From: an uncultured Prevotella sp.
Lineage (GTDB): Bacteria > Bacteroidota > Bacteroidia > Bacteroidales > Bacteroidaceae
DNA length: 28,524 bases
Direction of reading: 5' to 3'
Assembly (NCBI GenBank): GCA_900546575.1
Contig: URDM01000033.1
Span: forward strand, 1-28,524
Shown here: positions 1 through 5,977 of the stretch, one piece after another
How the letters are laid out: the number at the start of each line of letters is the position of its first letter
How positions within the stretch are numbered: the stretch's first letter is position 1
The notes under the pieces: model-generated
Databases searched by the model: none
What the model was told of the DNA's origin: nothing
Seen by the model: the letters and a program-made list of their open reading frames with translations, nothing else
Program-made: the position numbers and the translations under genes

Positions 1-21
1 ACGGCTGCCACAACCACTTGA
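1..21 (+). CDS. Possible 3' end of an upstream phage gene
   Basis: The first seven codons read T-A-A-T-T-T-stop, with TGA at 19-21, which fits the tail of a gene entering from the left. Nothing else about it can be seen. The 72 bases up to the next start (22-93) are AT-rich. They contain a weak stem of AAAAGCA (32-38) with TGCTTTT (55-61), which may be a terminator for this gene. Confidence 0.3.
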   Translation, partial: TAATTT

Positions 22-93
22 AACTCAAAACAAAAGCATCATTCTGCTATTTTTTGCTTTTTTAGGCGTTATTTTATTATAAAAAATTGAAGT

Positions 94-363
94 ATGAACA
101 CAAGAAGCGGCGAAAGCGTTTCCGCGCAAATCGGAAAGATGGGCGTGATTGACCTTGCGAACGGCAATTTCAGCCTTTCGGACGGTCAACCGTTCAACAT
201 CAAGAACGATTCCACAAGCCCCGTCAAATTGTCGGTGCAGCTTGCCGGAATGGATGATGGGGATTTCATCGAAACCAACTTTGAAAGTGGTTGGAATCCC
301 GAAATCGTGAAAGTAATCAAGGCAACATCGTTGTCGGGTATAAACTTAAAATGGGGTTACTAA
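94..363 (+). CDS. Small phage protein upstream of the DGR variable protein
   Basis: An 89-residue soluble protein with no signal peptide or membrane segment. I do not recognise a named family. Its composition (many G, D, N and S residues; short predicted beta strands such as LSVQLAGM and VIKATSL) would suit a small structural or tail-associated domain. Its stop codon (361-363) lies one base before the start of the variable protein at 365, so the two are almost certainly co-transcribed and translationally coupled. A role as partner or chaperone of the variable protein is only inference from position. Confidence 0.7.
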   Translation: MNTRSGESVSAQIGKMGVIDLANGNFSLSDGQPFNIKNDSTSPVKLSVQLAGMDDGDFIETNFESGWNPEIVKVIKATSLSGINLKWGY

Positions 364-364
364 T

Positions 365-1681
365 ATGGGACTTTTAATCGGTGTCGGCAATACAAAGCCG
401 ACCTTTCCTTATGATTATTATTATGGCGTGGAATGGGACATCACGGTGTCCAATCCCAAGCCAACACGCGTTGGCAAGATGGAGTTGCACAAGGAATTGC
501 CATTGCAAAACATGATGCGCAATTGCATCTTGGATGACAACGGCAAGGTTGTGTATTACCTTAACGCCAACGATTCTACCAAGCGCGACACAGGCGCGGC
601 GGCAGACTTGACGGGCAAGGATGGCATGATGGAAACGGAATTGCCGGATATGTACGTTCGCTTTGAAATGGATGGCAACAAATGCCGCCATTTACAGAGT
701 ACACAACCATTGCCCGGATTCCATCTATGGCGCAAAGGCTATGTTTCAAGCGTTGAAGCAACGGTTCAGCGTTCAACAAACAAGCTGGCATCCGTATGTT
801 CAACCGATGTTGACTATCGCGGCGGCAACAACAACGCAAGTTATGACGGAACTTATCGTTCATTCCTTGGCTTGCCCGCGACCGCCATTTCATTGAATGA
901 TTTCCGCGCAAAGGCGCGCAATCGTGGTTCGGTGGAGTGGAATGCAAACCTTTACAGGATGCACAAGATGATTTGGTGGTTGTTCGTGGTTGAATATTGC
1001 ACATTCAATTCGCAAGACGCGTTCAATGCCGAATTGGATGAAAACGGATTCCATCAAGGCGGATTGGGTGATGGCGTGACAACATGGGATTGGGGTTCTT
1101 GGTCAACGCACAATGGCAACAATCCAATCATTCCATGTGGTGTTACAAATTCGCTTGGCAACCATTCGGGAACGGTTGATTATTCCGTTCATGGCGAAGA
1201 TAATGCCGTTAAGAAAACATTTGCCGTGCCACGTTATCGCGGCGTTGAAAATCCGTTTGGTCACATTTGGAAATGGACGGACGGAATCAAGATAATCATC
1301 CAAAGCGAAGCGGCGGGCGGTTTGTCTAAGATGTACATTTGCGATGACCCGTCCAAGTTCACTAATTCGGGTGTCGGCAATTATGAGTATCGCGGCGACA
1401 TCGCACGCAAAGAGGGATATGTGAAACAACTTATCCTTGGCGAAGATGGCGACATCATGCCGTTGGCGGTAGGTGCTGGAAGTACAACGTATTTTTGCGA
1501 CTACTTTTATACAAACATCCCGGCATCCGGAGAATCGGAACGTGGTGTTTTGTTCGGCGGTAATGCGAATGGTGGTGCGTATGCGGGGTTCGTGTGCGCG
1601 CTTACGAATTACACGCCTGCGAATGCGAGTGCGAGTATCGGTTCTCGGCTTTGCTTTGACCCGCAAATCGAAGCGGCTTGA
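365..1681 (+). CDS. DGR target (variable) protein, C-type-lectin-like fold, likely phage receptor-binding protein
   Basis: A 438-residue protein whose last 46 residues carry the variable repeat. The region around residues 160-290 (VEWNANLYRMHKMIWWLF, GVENPFGHIWKWTDG) and the C-terminal GSRLCF have the look of the formylglycine-generating-enzyme/C-type-lectin fold used by DGR target proteins such as Mtd of Bordetella phage BPP-1. Residues 393-431 are encoded by the VR, and the variable side chains would cluster on a ligand-binding face. In a prophage the expected role is a tail-tip adhesin whose binding specificity is diversified. I see no signal peptide, which fits a virion protein. The product as a phage adhesin is inference; its status as DGR target is shown directly by the VR/TR comparison. 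Confidence 0.93.
   Translation: MGLLIGVGNTKPTFPYDYYYGVEWDITVSNPKPTRVGKMELHKELPLQNMMRNCILDDNGKVVYYLNANDSTKRDTGAAADLTGKDGMMETELPDMYVRFEMDGNKCRHLQSTQPLPGFHLWRKGYVSSVEATVQRSTNKLASVCSTDVDYRGGNNNASYDGTYRSFLGLPATAISLNDFRAKARNRGSVEWNANLYRMHKMIWWLFVVEYCTFNSQDAFNAELDENGFHQGGLGDGVTTWDWGSWSTHNGNNPIIPCGVTNSLGNHSGTVDYSVHGEDNAVKKTFAVPRYRGVENPFGHIWKWTDGIKIIIQSEAAGGLSKMYICDDPSKFTNSGVGNYEYRGDIARKEGYVKQLILGEDGDIMPLAVGAGSTTYFCDYFYTNIPASGESERGVLFGGNANGGAYAGFVCALTNYTPANASASIGSRLCFDPQIEAA
1541..1656 (+). repeat. DGR variable repeat (VR)
   Basis: This 116-bp stretch aligns without gaps to the template repeat at 1753-1868 (constant offset 212). There are 13 mismatches and every one is at an A in the template; the other 88 template positions that are not A are identical. 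Eight changes are A to G, four are A to T and one is A to C. Residue changes include Asn to Gly, Tyr, Leu and Ser, Tyr to Cys, Ser to Gly, Thr to Ala and Gln to Arg; the last (CTA to CTT) is silent. The VR is in frame with the target gene and ends 25 bases before its stop codon ends. Confidence 0.97.
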
Positions 1682-1688
1682 AAAGCCG
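1674..1688 (+). promoter_or_regulatory. Hairpin/cruciform just downstream of the VR
   Basis: CGGCTT (1674-1679) pairs with AAGCCG (1683-1688) around a GAA loop, spanning the stop codon of the variable gene and starting 18 bases after the VR ends. Several studied DGRs need a short stem-loop or cruciform just 3' of the initiation-of-mutagenic-homing site for target recognition. Position and size fit that role. The loop here is three bases rather than the usual four, so the assignment is plausible but unproven. Confidence 0.5.
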
Positions 1689-1737
1689 TAAATCGACCCG
1701 CAAACAGATAAACGGGATTTGAAAGAAAAAAGAAATA

Positions 1738-2033
1738 ATGGTTGTCCGATGTCGTGGTGTTTTGTTCAGCGGTAATGCGAATAATGGTGCGAATGCGGGG
1801 TTCGTGTACGCGAATACGAATAACACGCCTACGAATGCGAATGCGAATATCGGTTCTCAGCTATGCTTGTAAAATAATATAGTTGCTAATCGGAAACCAT
1901 GCCAATCATCCCATCCGGGGATGGTAAGTCGGGAAAGGAAACCCGGCGGCAAAAAATAGAATATGTTGAACGGTTTTGGTAGGGCGCAAGCCCGAAGAAT
2001 CCTATTATTCAAGCAAACAAGAAACTTTCAAGA
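1738..2033 (+). ncRNA. DGR template RNA region (TR plus structured spacer)
   Basis: This stretch between the target gene and the reverse transcriptase contains the TR and about 165 bases of spacer leading to the RT start. The spacer shows three compact hairpins: CATCCC/GGGATG (1907-1923), CGGG/CCCG (1930-1945) and GGGC-GCAA-GCCC (1982-1993, a GNRA-type tetraloop). In known DGRs the RNA spanning TR and the TR-RT spacer is the template and primer scaffold for mutagenic cDNA synthesis. The 5' and 3' ends given here are approximate. An ATG at 1738 opens a 44-codon frame running through the TR to TAA at 1870-1872, in the same phase as the VR, so the TR could also be translated. Confidence 0.75.
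1753..1868 (+). repeat. DGR template repeat (TR)
   Basis: The TR is the invariant donor copy of the VR. It contains 28 adenines, concentrated in ten AAT/AAC codons when read in the VR frame. AAY codons let adenine mutagenesis reach many amino acids without creating stop codons. Homology begins at CGTGGTGTTTTGTTC and ends at TGCTT; flanking bases on both sides do not match the VR flanks. See the VR entry for the mismatch pattern. Confidence 0.97.
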
Positions 2034-3131
2034 ATGAAAAGAATTGGAAACCTTTATGAAAAGGTCATCGCGATTGATAACTTGAAACTTGCGGACGAAA
2101 AAGCCCGCAAGGGCAAGTTGCATTCCTATGGCGTGCAGCAGCACGACAAGAACAGGGAAGCGAACATTCTTGCATTGCATGAAAGTTTGAAAAATGGAAC
2201 TTTCAAGACATCCCAATATCACGTTTTCACAATCTTTGAACCAAAGGAACGGCAAATCTATCAATTGCCATATTTCCCCGACCGCATCTTGCATCATGCG
2301 GTGATGAACATTCTTGAACCAATATGGGTGTCCGTGTTCACGCACGACACATATTCATGTATCAAGGAACGCGGCATTCATGCGTGCGCCATGAGCGTGA
2401 AAAAGGCTTTGAGAAAAGACCCGGTCGGCACGAAATATTGCTTGAAGATTGACGTTCGCAAGTTTTACCCATCAATCAACCACGAAGTGTTGAAAGGTGT
2501 GGTAAGGCGGAAAATAAAAGATGGTCGCCTTTTGGCGTTGCTGGATGAAATCATTGATTCCAACATCAACACGGACATTCCGATTCGGAATTTTGTCACC
2601 GACCCGAACACAGGGGAATTGGTGGCAACGTCCTTGAACGGCGTGCCGATTGGCAACTATCTTTCCCAATACTTTGCAAACCTTTTCTTGGCGTATTTCG
2701 ACCATTGGTTGAAAGAAGAAAAGCGCGTGAAGTATTATTGGCGTTATGCCGATGACATCGTTGTTCTTGCACCGGACAAGGAATCCTTGCACGCGTTGTT
2801 GCGTGACATACGGGCATACATGAAGTGTTTACAACTGAAAGTGAAACGCAATCATCAAGTGTTCCCGGTTGACGCGCGCGGAATTGATTTCCTTGGATTC
2901 GTGTTCTATCACGACCACACATTATTGCGCAAGTCCATAAAACAAAATCTTTGCCGCCGGGTGGCGAAGTTGAACAAGCGCAAGAAACAACCCACAAAGG
3001 CAGCTTACAAGCAAGCCATTTGCAGTTGGTGGGGTTGGTGCAAGTATTCGGATTCAATTCATTTATTCGACAAACTTTCAAAATCGTTTCCTTATGAAAT
3101 TAAATTCAATCGAACCAAACGCGCATTATGA
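2034..3131 (+). CDS. DGR reverse transcriptase
   Basis: A 365-residue reverse transcriptase, the usual length for the DGR family. Visible motifs in order: finger region with LPYFPDRILHHAVMN (about 78-92), motif A with catalytic Asp140 in LKIDVRKFYPSIN, the family signature IGNYLSQYFAN (206-216) in place of the QGG-type motif of group II intron enzymes, motif C YADD at 238-241 with both catalytic aspartates, and the LGFVF segment (about 285). All catalytic residues are intact, so it should be active. It is expected to copy the TR RNA with adenine-specific errors. No accessory avd-like gene lies beside it in this window; it could be further left. Its last 38 bases overlap the next gene. Confidence 0.96.
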   Translation: MKRIGNLYEKVIAIDNLKLADEKARKGKLHSYGVQQHDKNREANILALHESLKNGTFKTSQYHVFTIFEPKERQIYQLPYFPDRILHHAVMNILEPIWVSVFTHDTYSCIKERGIHACAMSVKKALRKDPVGTKYCLKIDVRKFYPSINHEVLKGVVRRKIKDGRLLALLDEIIDSNINTDIPIRNFVTDPNTGELVATSLNGVPIGNYLSQYFANLFLAYFDHWLKEEKRVKYYWRYADDIVVLAPDKESLHALLRDIRAYMKCLQLKVKRNHQVFPVDARGIDFLGFVFYHDHTLLRKSIKQNLCRRVAKLNKRKKQPTKAAYKQAICSWWGWCKYSDSIHLFDKLSKSFPYEIKFNRTKRAL

Positions 3132-3483
3132 CATTGCGCATGGTATGCCCGCCGTGCTGGAAAAGGACAATGACGGGTCGGTGATTTATCGCGTGAACAT
3201 CGCCGAAGAAAAAGCCATTCCGGAGGGTGAAAAGGAAGCCCGCCCGATTGGTTGGTCATGTTATGAAGTGCGCACGTTCGCGAAGCCTACAAAGGCAAAC
3301 TTGAAGCGTGTGTTCATCCGTTCAGTCATTGACGAAACGGCGGAATTTGACCTTGTAAATTCGTACAACAAGCACGTCATGGGCATTGCGCCGGATGACA
3401 AGGCGGTTGCCGAATACAAGGATTATTTGAAGTTTACCGAAGATTTGGACAACCAAATCGTTTCGGATTTGTCACACATCTAA
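3094..3483 (+). CDS. Phage protein of unknown function
   Basis: A 129-residue acidic soluble protein without signal peptide or membrane segment. I do not recognise the family. It starts inside the reverse transcriptase gene in another frame (38-base overlap), which ties its translation to the RT. A start at the methionine at residue 18 would remove the overlap and cannot be excluded. A role in the DGR (for example an accessory factor) is possible from position only; it does not look like the short helical-bundle Avd proteins. Confidence 0.65.
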   Translation: MKLNSIEPNAHYDIAHGMPAVLEKDNDGSVIYRVNIAEEKAIPEGEKEARPIGWSCYEVRTFAKPTKANLKRVFIRSVIDETAEFDLVNSYNKHVMGIAPDDKAVAEYKDYLKFTEDLDNQIVSDLSHI

Positions 3484-3493
3484 AAAGAAGAAA

Positions 3494-3904
3494 ATGCCAC
3501 GATTTAGCGATTCTAACATTGAATCGGACGCAATAATTGGTAAGGGAATAGACCTTGAAGAACTTTTTGACCGCCGAATTGTCATTGAGAAAATCAAGAT
3601 TGAACCGACCAAGTTTCCGGGAAAGAATGCGTCCGGTATGCGTATGCAAATGCAAGTTGTCATCAATGCCGAATTTATGGACACGCCCGATTCGGACGGC
3701 GACTTTTTCAAAAAGGATGCCAACGGAAAGGCAATTGGAACGCGGCGTTCCGTGTTCACCGGGAGCGACAATTTGATGTCGGAAATGAAGCAAGTGCAAT
3801 CGCAATGGAAAACCGAACGCGTTTCCCAAGGGTTGCCCGCCGTTGATTTCGTTGTGTTTGATACGACAATCGCGAAAGTTGGCAAAATGTTTCATTTTAC
3901 ATGA
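3494..3904 (+). CDS. Phage protein of unknown function
   Basis: A 136-residue protein with alternating charged and hydrophobic stretches (RRIVIEKIKIEPTKF, MQMQVVINAEF) that suggest a beta-rich fold, followed by a segment with GTRRSVFTGSDNLMSEMKQV. No signal peptide or membrane helix is visible. I do not recognise the family. It sits 10 bases after the previous gene and 10 bases before the holin, so it belongs to the same late transcript. Confidence 0.65.
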   Translation: MPRFSDSNIESDAIIGKGIDLEELFDRRIVIEKIKIEPTKFPGKNASGMRMQMQVVINAEFMDTPDSDGDFFKKDANGKAIGTRRSVFTGSDNLMSEMKQVQSQWKTERVSQGLPAVDFVVFDTTIAKVGKMFHFT

Positions 3905-3914
3905 TTTTACGATT

Positions 3915-4523
3915 ATGACATCAAACATTCATTCAACAATAGTTCCTATCTTGGCAAGATACATGATGACCGCATTCGGCGCGTGTTTCGCCATCATCAA
4001 GCCGACATTCCCGTTCATCTTTGTGTGTACGCTTGCGGTGCTTGCTGATTGTTACACCGCATGGTCGTTGAGCCGGAGAGTGAAGAAACGTTTTCCCGGT
4101 GCGAATGATGGAAAATTCAAATCCCATTATGCCGGGCGCGTGTTCCGAACACTTATCAAAGTATATGCCTTGACCGTCCTTGTTCACTTGATGGACGTGA
4201 TGGTGTTCCCGGAAGTGTCTTTGCATTTGCCGCAAATTGTAGCCGGGTCGGTATGCTTTTGGCAAGTGTGGTCAATGCTGGAAAACGAATCGTCTTGCAA
4301 TGATGCAAAATGGGCAATCATCGCCCAACGCATCATGGTTGACAAGACCGAACGCCATTTTGACATTGACTTGCACGAGTTGAAAGAACACAAACCAACG
4401 CCGCCGATGGATGGCGTGCCGTGTGCCAATACTTTTTGCGTGTTCCGTGGTGGCGGTTCATGTGACCCGCCAAAGTGTGAATTGTATGTAAAACCAAAAA
4501 CAAACGATAATGGCGGACATTAA
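3915..4523 (+). CDS. Phage holin
   Basis: A 202-residue protein from ATG 3915, chosen because it lies just after the previous stop (3902-3904); an in-frame ATG at 3843 would run 62 bases into that gene. Hydrophobic segments lie at about residues 18-45, 78-98 and 105-122. The pattern of an Asp after the first segment (LADCYTAWSL), a basic loop, then a helix ending in MLENESS resembles the Cph1/TcdE-type holin family (Phage_holin_4_1), which makes pores in the inner membrane to release endolysin. The C-terminal tail has four cysteines (CANTFC, SCDPPKC). It overlaps the endolysin gene by 14 bases, a usual lysis-cassette arrangement. Confidence 0.82.
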   Translation: MTSNIHSTIVPILARYMMTAFGACFAIIKPTFPFIFVCTLAVLADCYTAWSLSRRVKKRFPGANDGKFKSHYAGRVFRTLIKVYALTVLVHLMDVMVFPEVSLHLPQIVAGSVCFWQVWSMLENESSCNDAKWAIIAQRIMVDKTERHFDIDLHELKEHKPTPPMDGVPCANTFCVFRGGGSCDPPKCELYVKPKTNDNGGH

Positions 4524-5085
4524 AAATTTGATTCCGTTCATCCTCAAATGGGAGGGCGGATTTGCGAACGACCCGACCGACCGGGGCGGCGCAACCAACA
4601 AAGGCGTGACAATCGCGACTTATGAAGCGTATTGCAAGAAGAAAGGTTTGCCCCGCCCATCGGTCGCGGACTTGAAACACATTTCGGATGCCCATTGGCG
4701 TGACATCATCAAGACGATGTTTTGGGATAAATGGCGCGCCGATGACATCCATTCCCAAAAGGTCGCAAACATCCTTGTTGATTGGGTTTGGGCATCCGGC
4801 ATTCACGGCATCAAGAAACCACAAGCATTGCTTGGCGTTGTCGCGGATGGTATCGTTGGCAACAAAACATTGTCGGCGGTCAACTTTGCCGACCCCGACC
4901 AACTTTTTGAAGCCATATTCAAAGAACGCGTGAAGTTCATCAATGGGATTGTTTCGCGTTCCGTTGTGGCATACGAAAAGAAGATTGGGCGCAAGGCAAC
5001 TGAAAAGGAGTTGTTGAAGTACACACAAAAGCGGTTCTTGTCCGGATGGATGAACCGATTGAACGACATCAAAAAGTTGCGATGA
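4510..5085 (+). CDS. Endolysin, GH108 family lysozyme with peptidoglycan-binding domain
   Basis: A 191-residue muramidase-type endolysin. The N-terminal motif WEGGFAND with Glu15, followed by DRGGATNKGVT (about 24-34), is the GH108 signature, and Glu15 is the expected catalytic acid. The second half (about 95-170, LLGVVADGIVGNKTLSAV) is the PG_binding_3 domain that normally follows GH108. There is no signal peptide, so export should depend on the overlapping upstream holin. The length matches the family. Confidence 0.93.
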   Translation: MADIKNLIPFILKWEGGFANDPTDRGGATNKGVTIATYEAYCKKKGLPRPSVADLKHISDAHWRDIIKTMFWDKWRADDIHSQKVANILVDWVWASGIHGIKKPQALLGVVADGIVGNKTLSAVNFADPDQLFEAIFKERVKFINGIVSRSVVAYEKKIGRKATEKELLKYTQKRFLSGWMNRLNDIKKLR

Positions 5086-5086
5086 T

Positions 5087-5653
5087 ATGAAACAGGCATT
5101 GAAATTCATCGCGCTTTGTCTTGTCGCGTTACTGATTGCCGCGTGTTCGTCATCGCGCAAGCTGGAGAAGAACACCGACAAGGTTGTTGCGGATAGTGTG
5201 TCGGAAAGCATTTCCAAGGTCGCGGATGTTTCCAAGGTCGTTGACACGACCAAGACCGAATCCGGGGAATCCATCATCACGGAAATAATCTTTTTCGGAG
5301 ATTCAGCGCGCGCGCCGGATTTGCCCGAACTGATTATTGACAAGGACGGAAAGATGACCATCAAGGGCGGAAAGGGCGTGAAAAGCATCAAGCAAACCGC
5401 CATCCGGTCAAACGTGGTGAAGAATGGAAAGACAACGGAACAGGAACACCACGCCACGACCAAGGACAAAGCGACCGTCCACAAGGAGAAGAAACACAAC
5501 GAAGTTGCAAAGACAAGCAGACGTTCAAATGTATGGACGTGGGCAATCGCCGCATCAATCGTTGCCGTTCTTGTCTTGTTCATGCGGTACAGGAAGCCAA
5601 TATTGGCATGGTTGCGCAAATTGCTTGCATCCATGCGCAAGGATTTGGAATAA
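5087..5653 (+). CDS. Lipoprotein with C-terminal membrane helix, putative unimolecular spanin
   Basis: A 188-residue protein with a lipoprotein signal sequence ending in the lipobox LIAAC (Cys20), a hydrophilic, charged periplasmic stretch of about 125 residues, and a transmembrane helix at about 149-167 (WTWAIAASIVAVLVLFMRYR) followed by a basic tail. An outer-membrane lipid anchor at one end and an inner-membrane helix with positive C-terminus at the other is the topology of a u-spanin such as T1 gp11, which joins the two membranes in the final step of lysis. It begins two bases after the endolysin stop, completing a holin-endolysin-spanin order. The function is inferred from topology and position, not from sequence similarity. 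Confidence 0.72.
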   Translation: MKQALKFIALCLVALLIAACSSSRKLEKNTDKVVADSVSESISKVADVSKVVDTTKTESGESIITEIIFFGDSARAPDLPELIIDKDGKMTIKGGKGVKSIKQTAIRSNVVKNGKTTEQEHHATTKDKATVHKEKKHNEVAKTSRRSNVWTWAIAASIVAVLVLFMRYRKPILAWLRKLLASMRKDLE

Positions 5654-5659
5654 ATTATG

Positions 5660-5667
5660 TATCTTTG
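5660..5667 (+). promoter_or_regulatory. Promoter -7 element (TATCTTTG)
   Basis: TATCTTTG matches the Bacteroidota -7 consensus TAnnTTTG. It lies seven bases after the spanin gene stop and just before a hairpin-rich stretch that ends in a strong terminator. No clear TTTG is present at the -33 position, so strength is uncertain. Confidence 0.5.
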
Positions 5668-5672
5668 TAGCC

Positions 5673-5743
5673 ACATTGTTGCGAAAGCCCCTTGCATCGC
5701 ACGGGGAACAATGTTGAAGCCCGGTTCATCGCCGGGCTTCTTT
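5673..5743 (+). ncRNA. Candidate small structured RNA at the prophage edge
   Basis: Downstream of the TATCTTTG element the sequence folds into two consecutive structures. ACATTGTT (5673-5680) pairs with AACAATGT (5707-5714), enclosing CCCC (5688-5691) with GGGG (5703-5706) and TGC/GCA (5693-5695, 5699-5701) at the tip. The terminator hairpin at 5716-5743 follows after one base. A transcript of about 70 nucleotides is predicted, with no room for a protein. It could instead be merely the 3' end of the lysis transcript; the internal -7 element argues for independent expression. Confidence 0.5.
5716..5743 (+). terminator. Rho-independent terminator
   Basis: GAAGCCCGG (5716-5724) pairs perfectly with CCGGGCTTC (5732-5740), giving a 9-bp stem with a 7-base loop, followed by TTT. 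It ends the late phage transcript and the small RNA candidate. Confidence 0.82.
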
Positions 5744-5781
5744 CGTTTGGTATGTACACGGATTTTCTTGTTTTTGGACAT

Positions 5782-5816
5782 AAAAAACGCCCGAAATTGT
5801 TAAAATTCGGACGTTT
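5782..5816 (-). terminator. Terminator for leftward transcription
   Basis: AAACG-c-CCGAA (5785-5795) pairs with TTCGG-a-CGTTT (5806-5816), one mismatch in the stem. Read on the minus strand, the hairpin is followed by a run of six T. It faces the tRNA-Ser gene and would stop transcripts running leftward out of it. Confidence 0.6.
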
Positions 5817-5836
5817 CGTGTACGTTTTCGTGTACG
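5817..5836. repeat. Direct repeat of CGTGTACG near the prophage border
   Basis: CGTGTACG occurs at 5817-5824 and again at 5829-5836, separated by TTTT, and the second copy is also followed by TTTT. The repeats sit about 35-55 bases from the tRNA 3' end, on the phage side. Short direct repeats beside an attachment core are often integrase arm-binding sites; that reading is inference. Confidence 0.45.
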
Positions 5837-5845
5837 TTTTGCGTA

Positions 5846-5866
5846 AAACCTTGATTTTCAAGGTTT
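5846..5866 (-). terminator. Hairpin directly 3' of tRNA-Ser
   Basis: AAACCTTGA (5846-5854) pairs with TCAAGGTTT (5858-5866) around a three-base loop. On the minus strand this 9-bp hairpin begins four bases after the tRNA discriminator base and is followed by a short T run, so it probably ends the tRNA transcript or marks the RNase processing site. Confidence 0.55.
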
Positions 5867-5870
5867 ATTG

Positions 5871-5900
5871 CGGAGAGAGAGGGATTCGAACCCCCGGTAC
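5871..5900. other. Probable phage attachment site (attR) in the tRNA-Ser 3' end
   Basis: The prophage genes stop just left of the tRNA 3' end. Tyrosine integrases commonly recombine within the T arm and 3' end of a tRNA, leaving the gene intact because the phage supplies the same bases. The core cannot be delimited because the other copy of the direct repeat is outside the window. Confidence 0.45.
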
Positions 5901-5955
5901 CTCTCAGTACGCCGGTTTTCAAGACCGGTGCATTCGACCACTCTGCCATCTCTCC
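5871..5955 (-). tRNA. tRNA-Ser (anticodon UGA)
   Basis: The reverse strand reads a complete 85-base serine tRNA. The acceptor stem is GGAGAGA with TCTCTCC, the discriminator is G, and the anticodon stem CCGGT/ACCGG encloses loop CTTGAAA with anticodon TGA. A long variable arm typical of tRNA-Ser (GTAC/GTAC pairing) and the T arm GGGGGTTCGAATCCC follow. CCA is not encoded. The Bacteroidota-type promoter at 6033-6063 drives it. Its 3' end faces the prophage. Confidence 0.96.
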
Positions 5956-5977
5956 ATGGGGTGTTGGAATCCGGTAG

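Larger units (their letters stand above)
1..5871. mobile_element. Right-hand portion of a prophage carrying a DGR and a lysis cassette
   Basis: The segment contains only phage-type genes: variable receptor-binding-like protein, DGR reverse transcriptase, holin, GH108 endolysin and spanin-like lipoprotein, all on the plus strand and tightly packed or overlapping. It ends directly against the 3' end of a tRNA-Ser gene, a classic tyrosine-recombinase attachment site. Codon use changes at the border: the phage genes favour ttg for leucine and ggc/gcg codons, while the genes after the tRNA use ctg/ctt/ctc. No integrase, capsid or portal gene is present, so the left end and the integrase must lie outside the window. 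The exact boundary is inferred from the tRNA position; the other attachment copy cannot be seen. Confidence 0.82.

Noticed and set aside
3843..3914. A longer holin starting at ATG 3843
   Set aside because: It would overlap the preceding gene by 62 bases and add residues before the usual holin start. ATG 3915 lies just after that gene's stop.
4333..5781. A 482-codon open frame on the minus strand across the lysis genes
   Set aside because: It is antisense to the holin, GH108 endolysin and spanin genes, all of which have clear family features on the plus strand. The minus-strand protein has a low-complexity, shadow-like composition.
5655..5861. A 68-codon minus-strand frame at the prophage edge, starting K-I-K-V-L-R-K-T-Y-T-K
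   Set aside because: It might suggest an integrase fragment, but it runs across the terminator hairpins and direct repeats. Its repeated T-Y-T-K comes from the CGTGTACG repeats, and it shows no recombinase motif.
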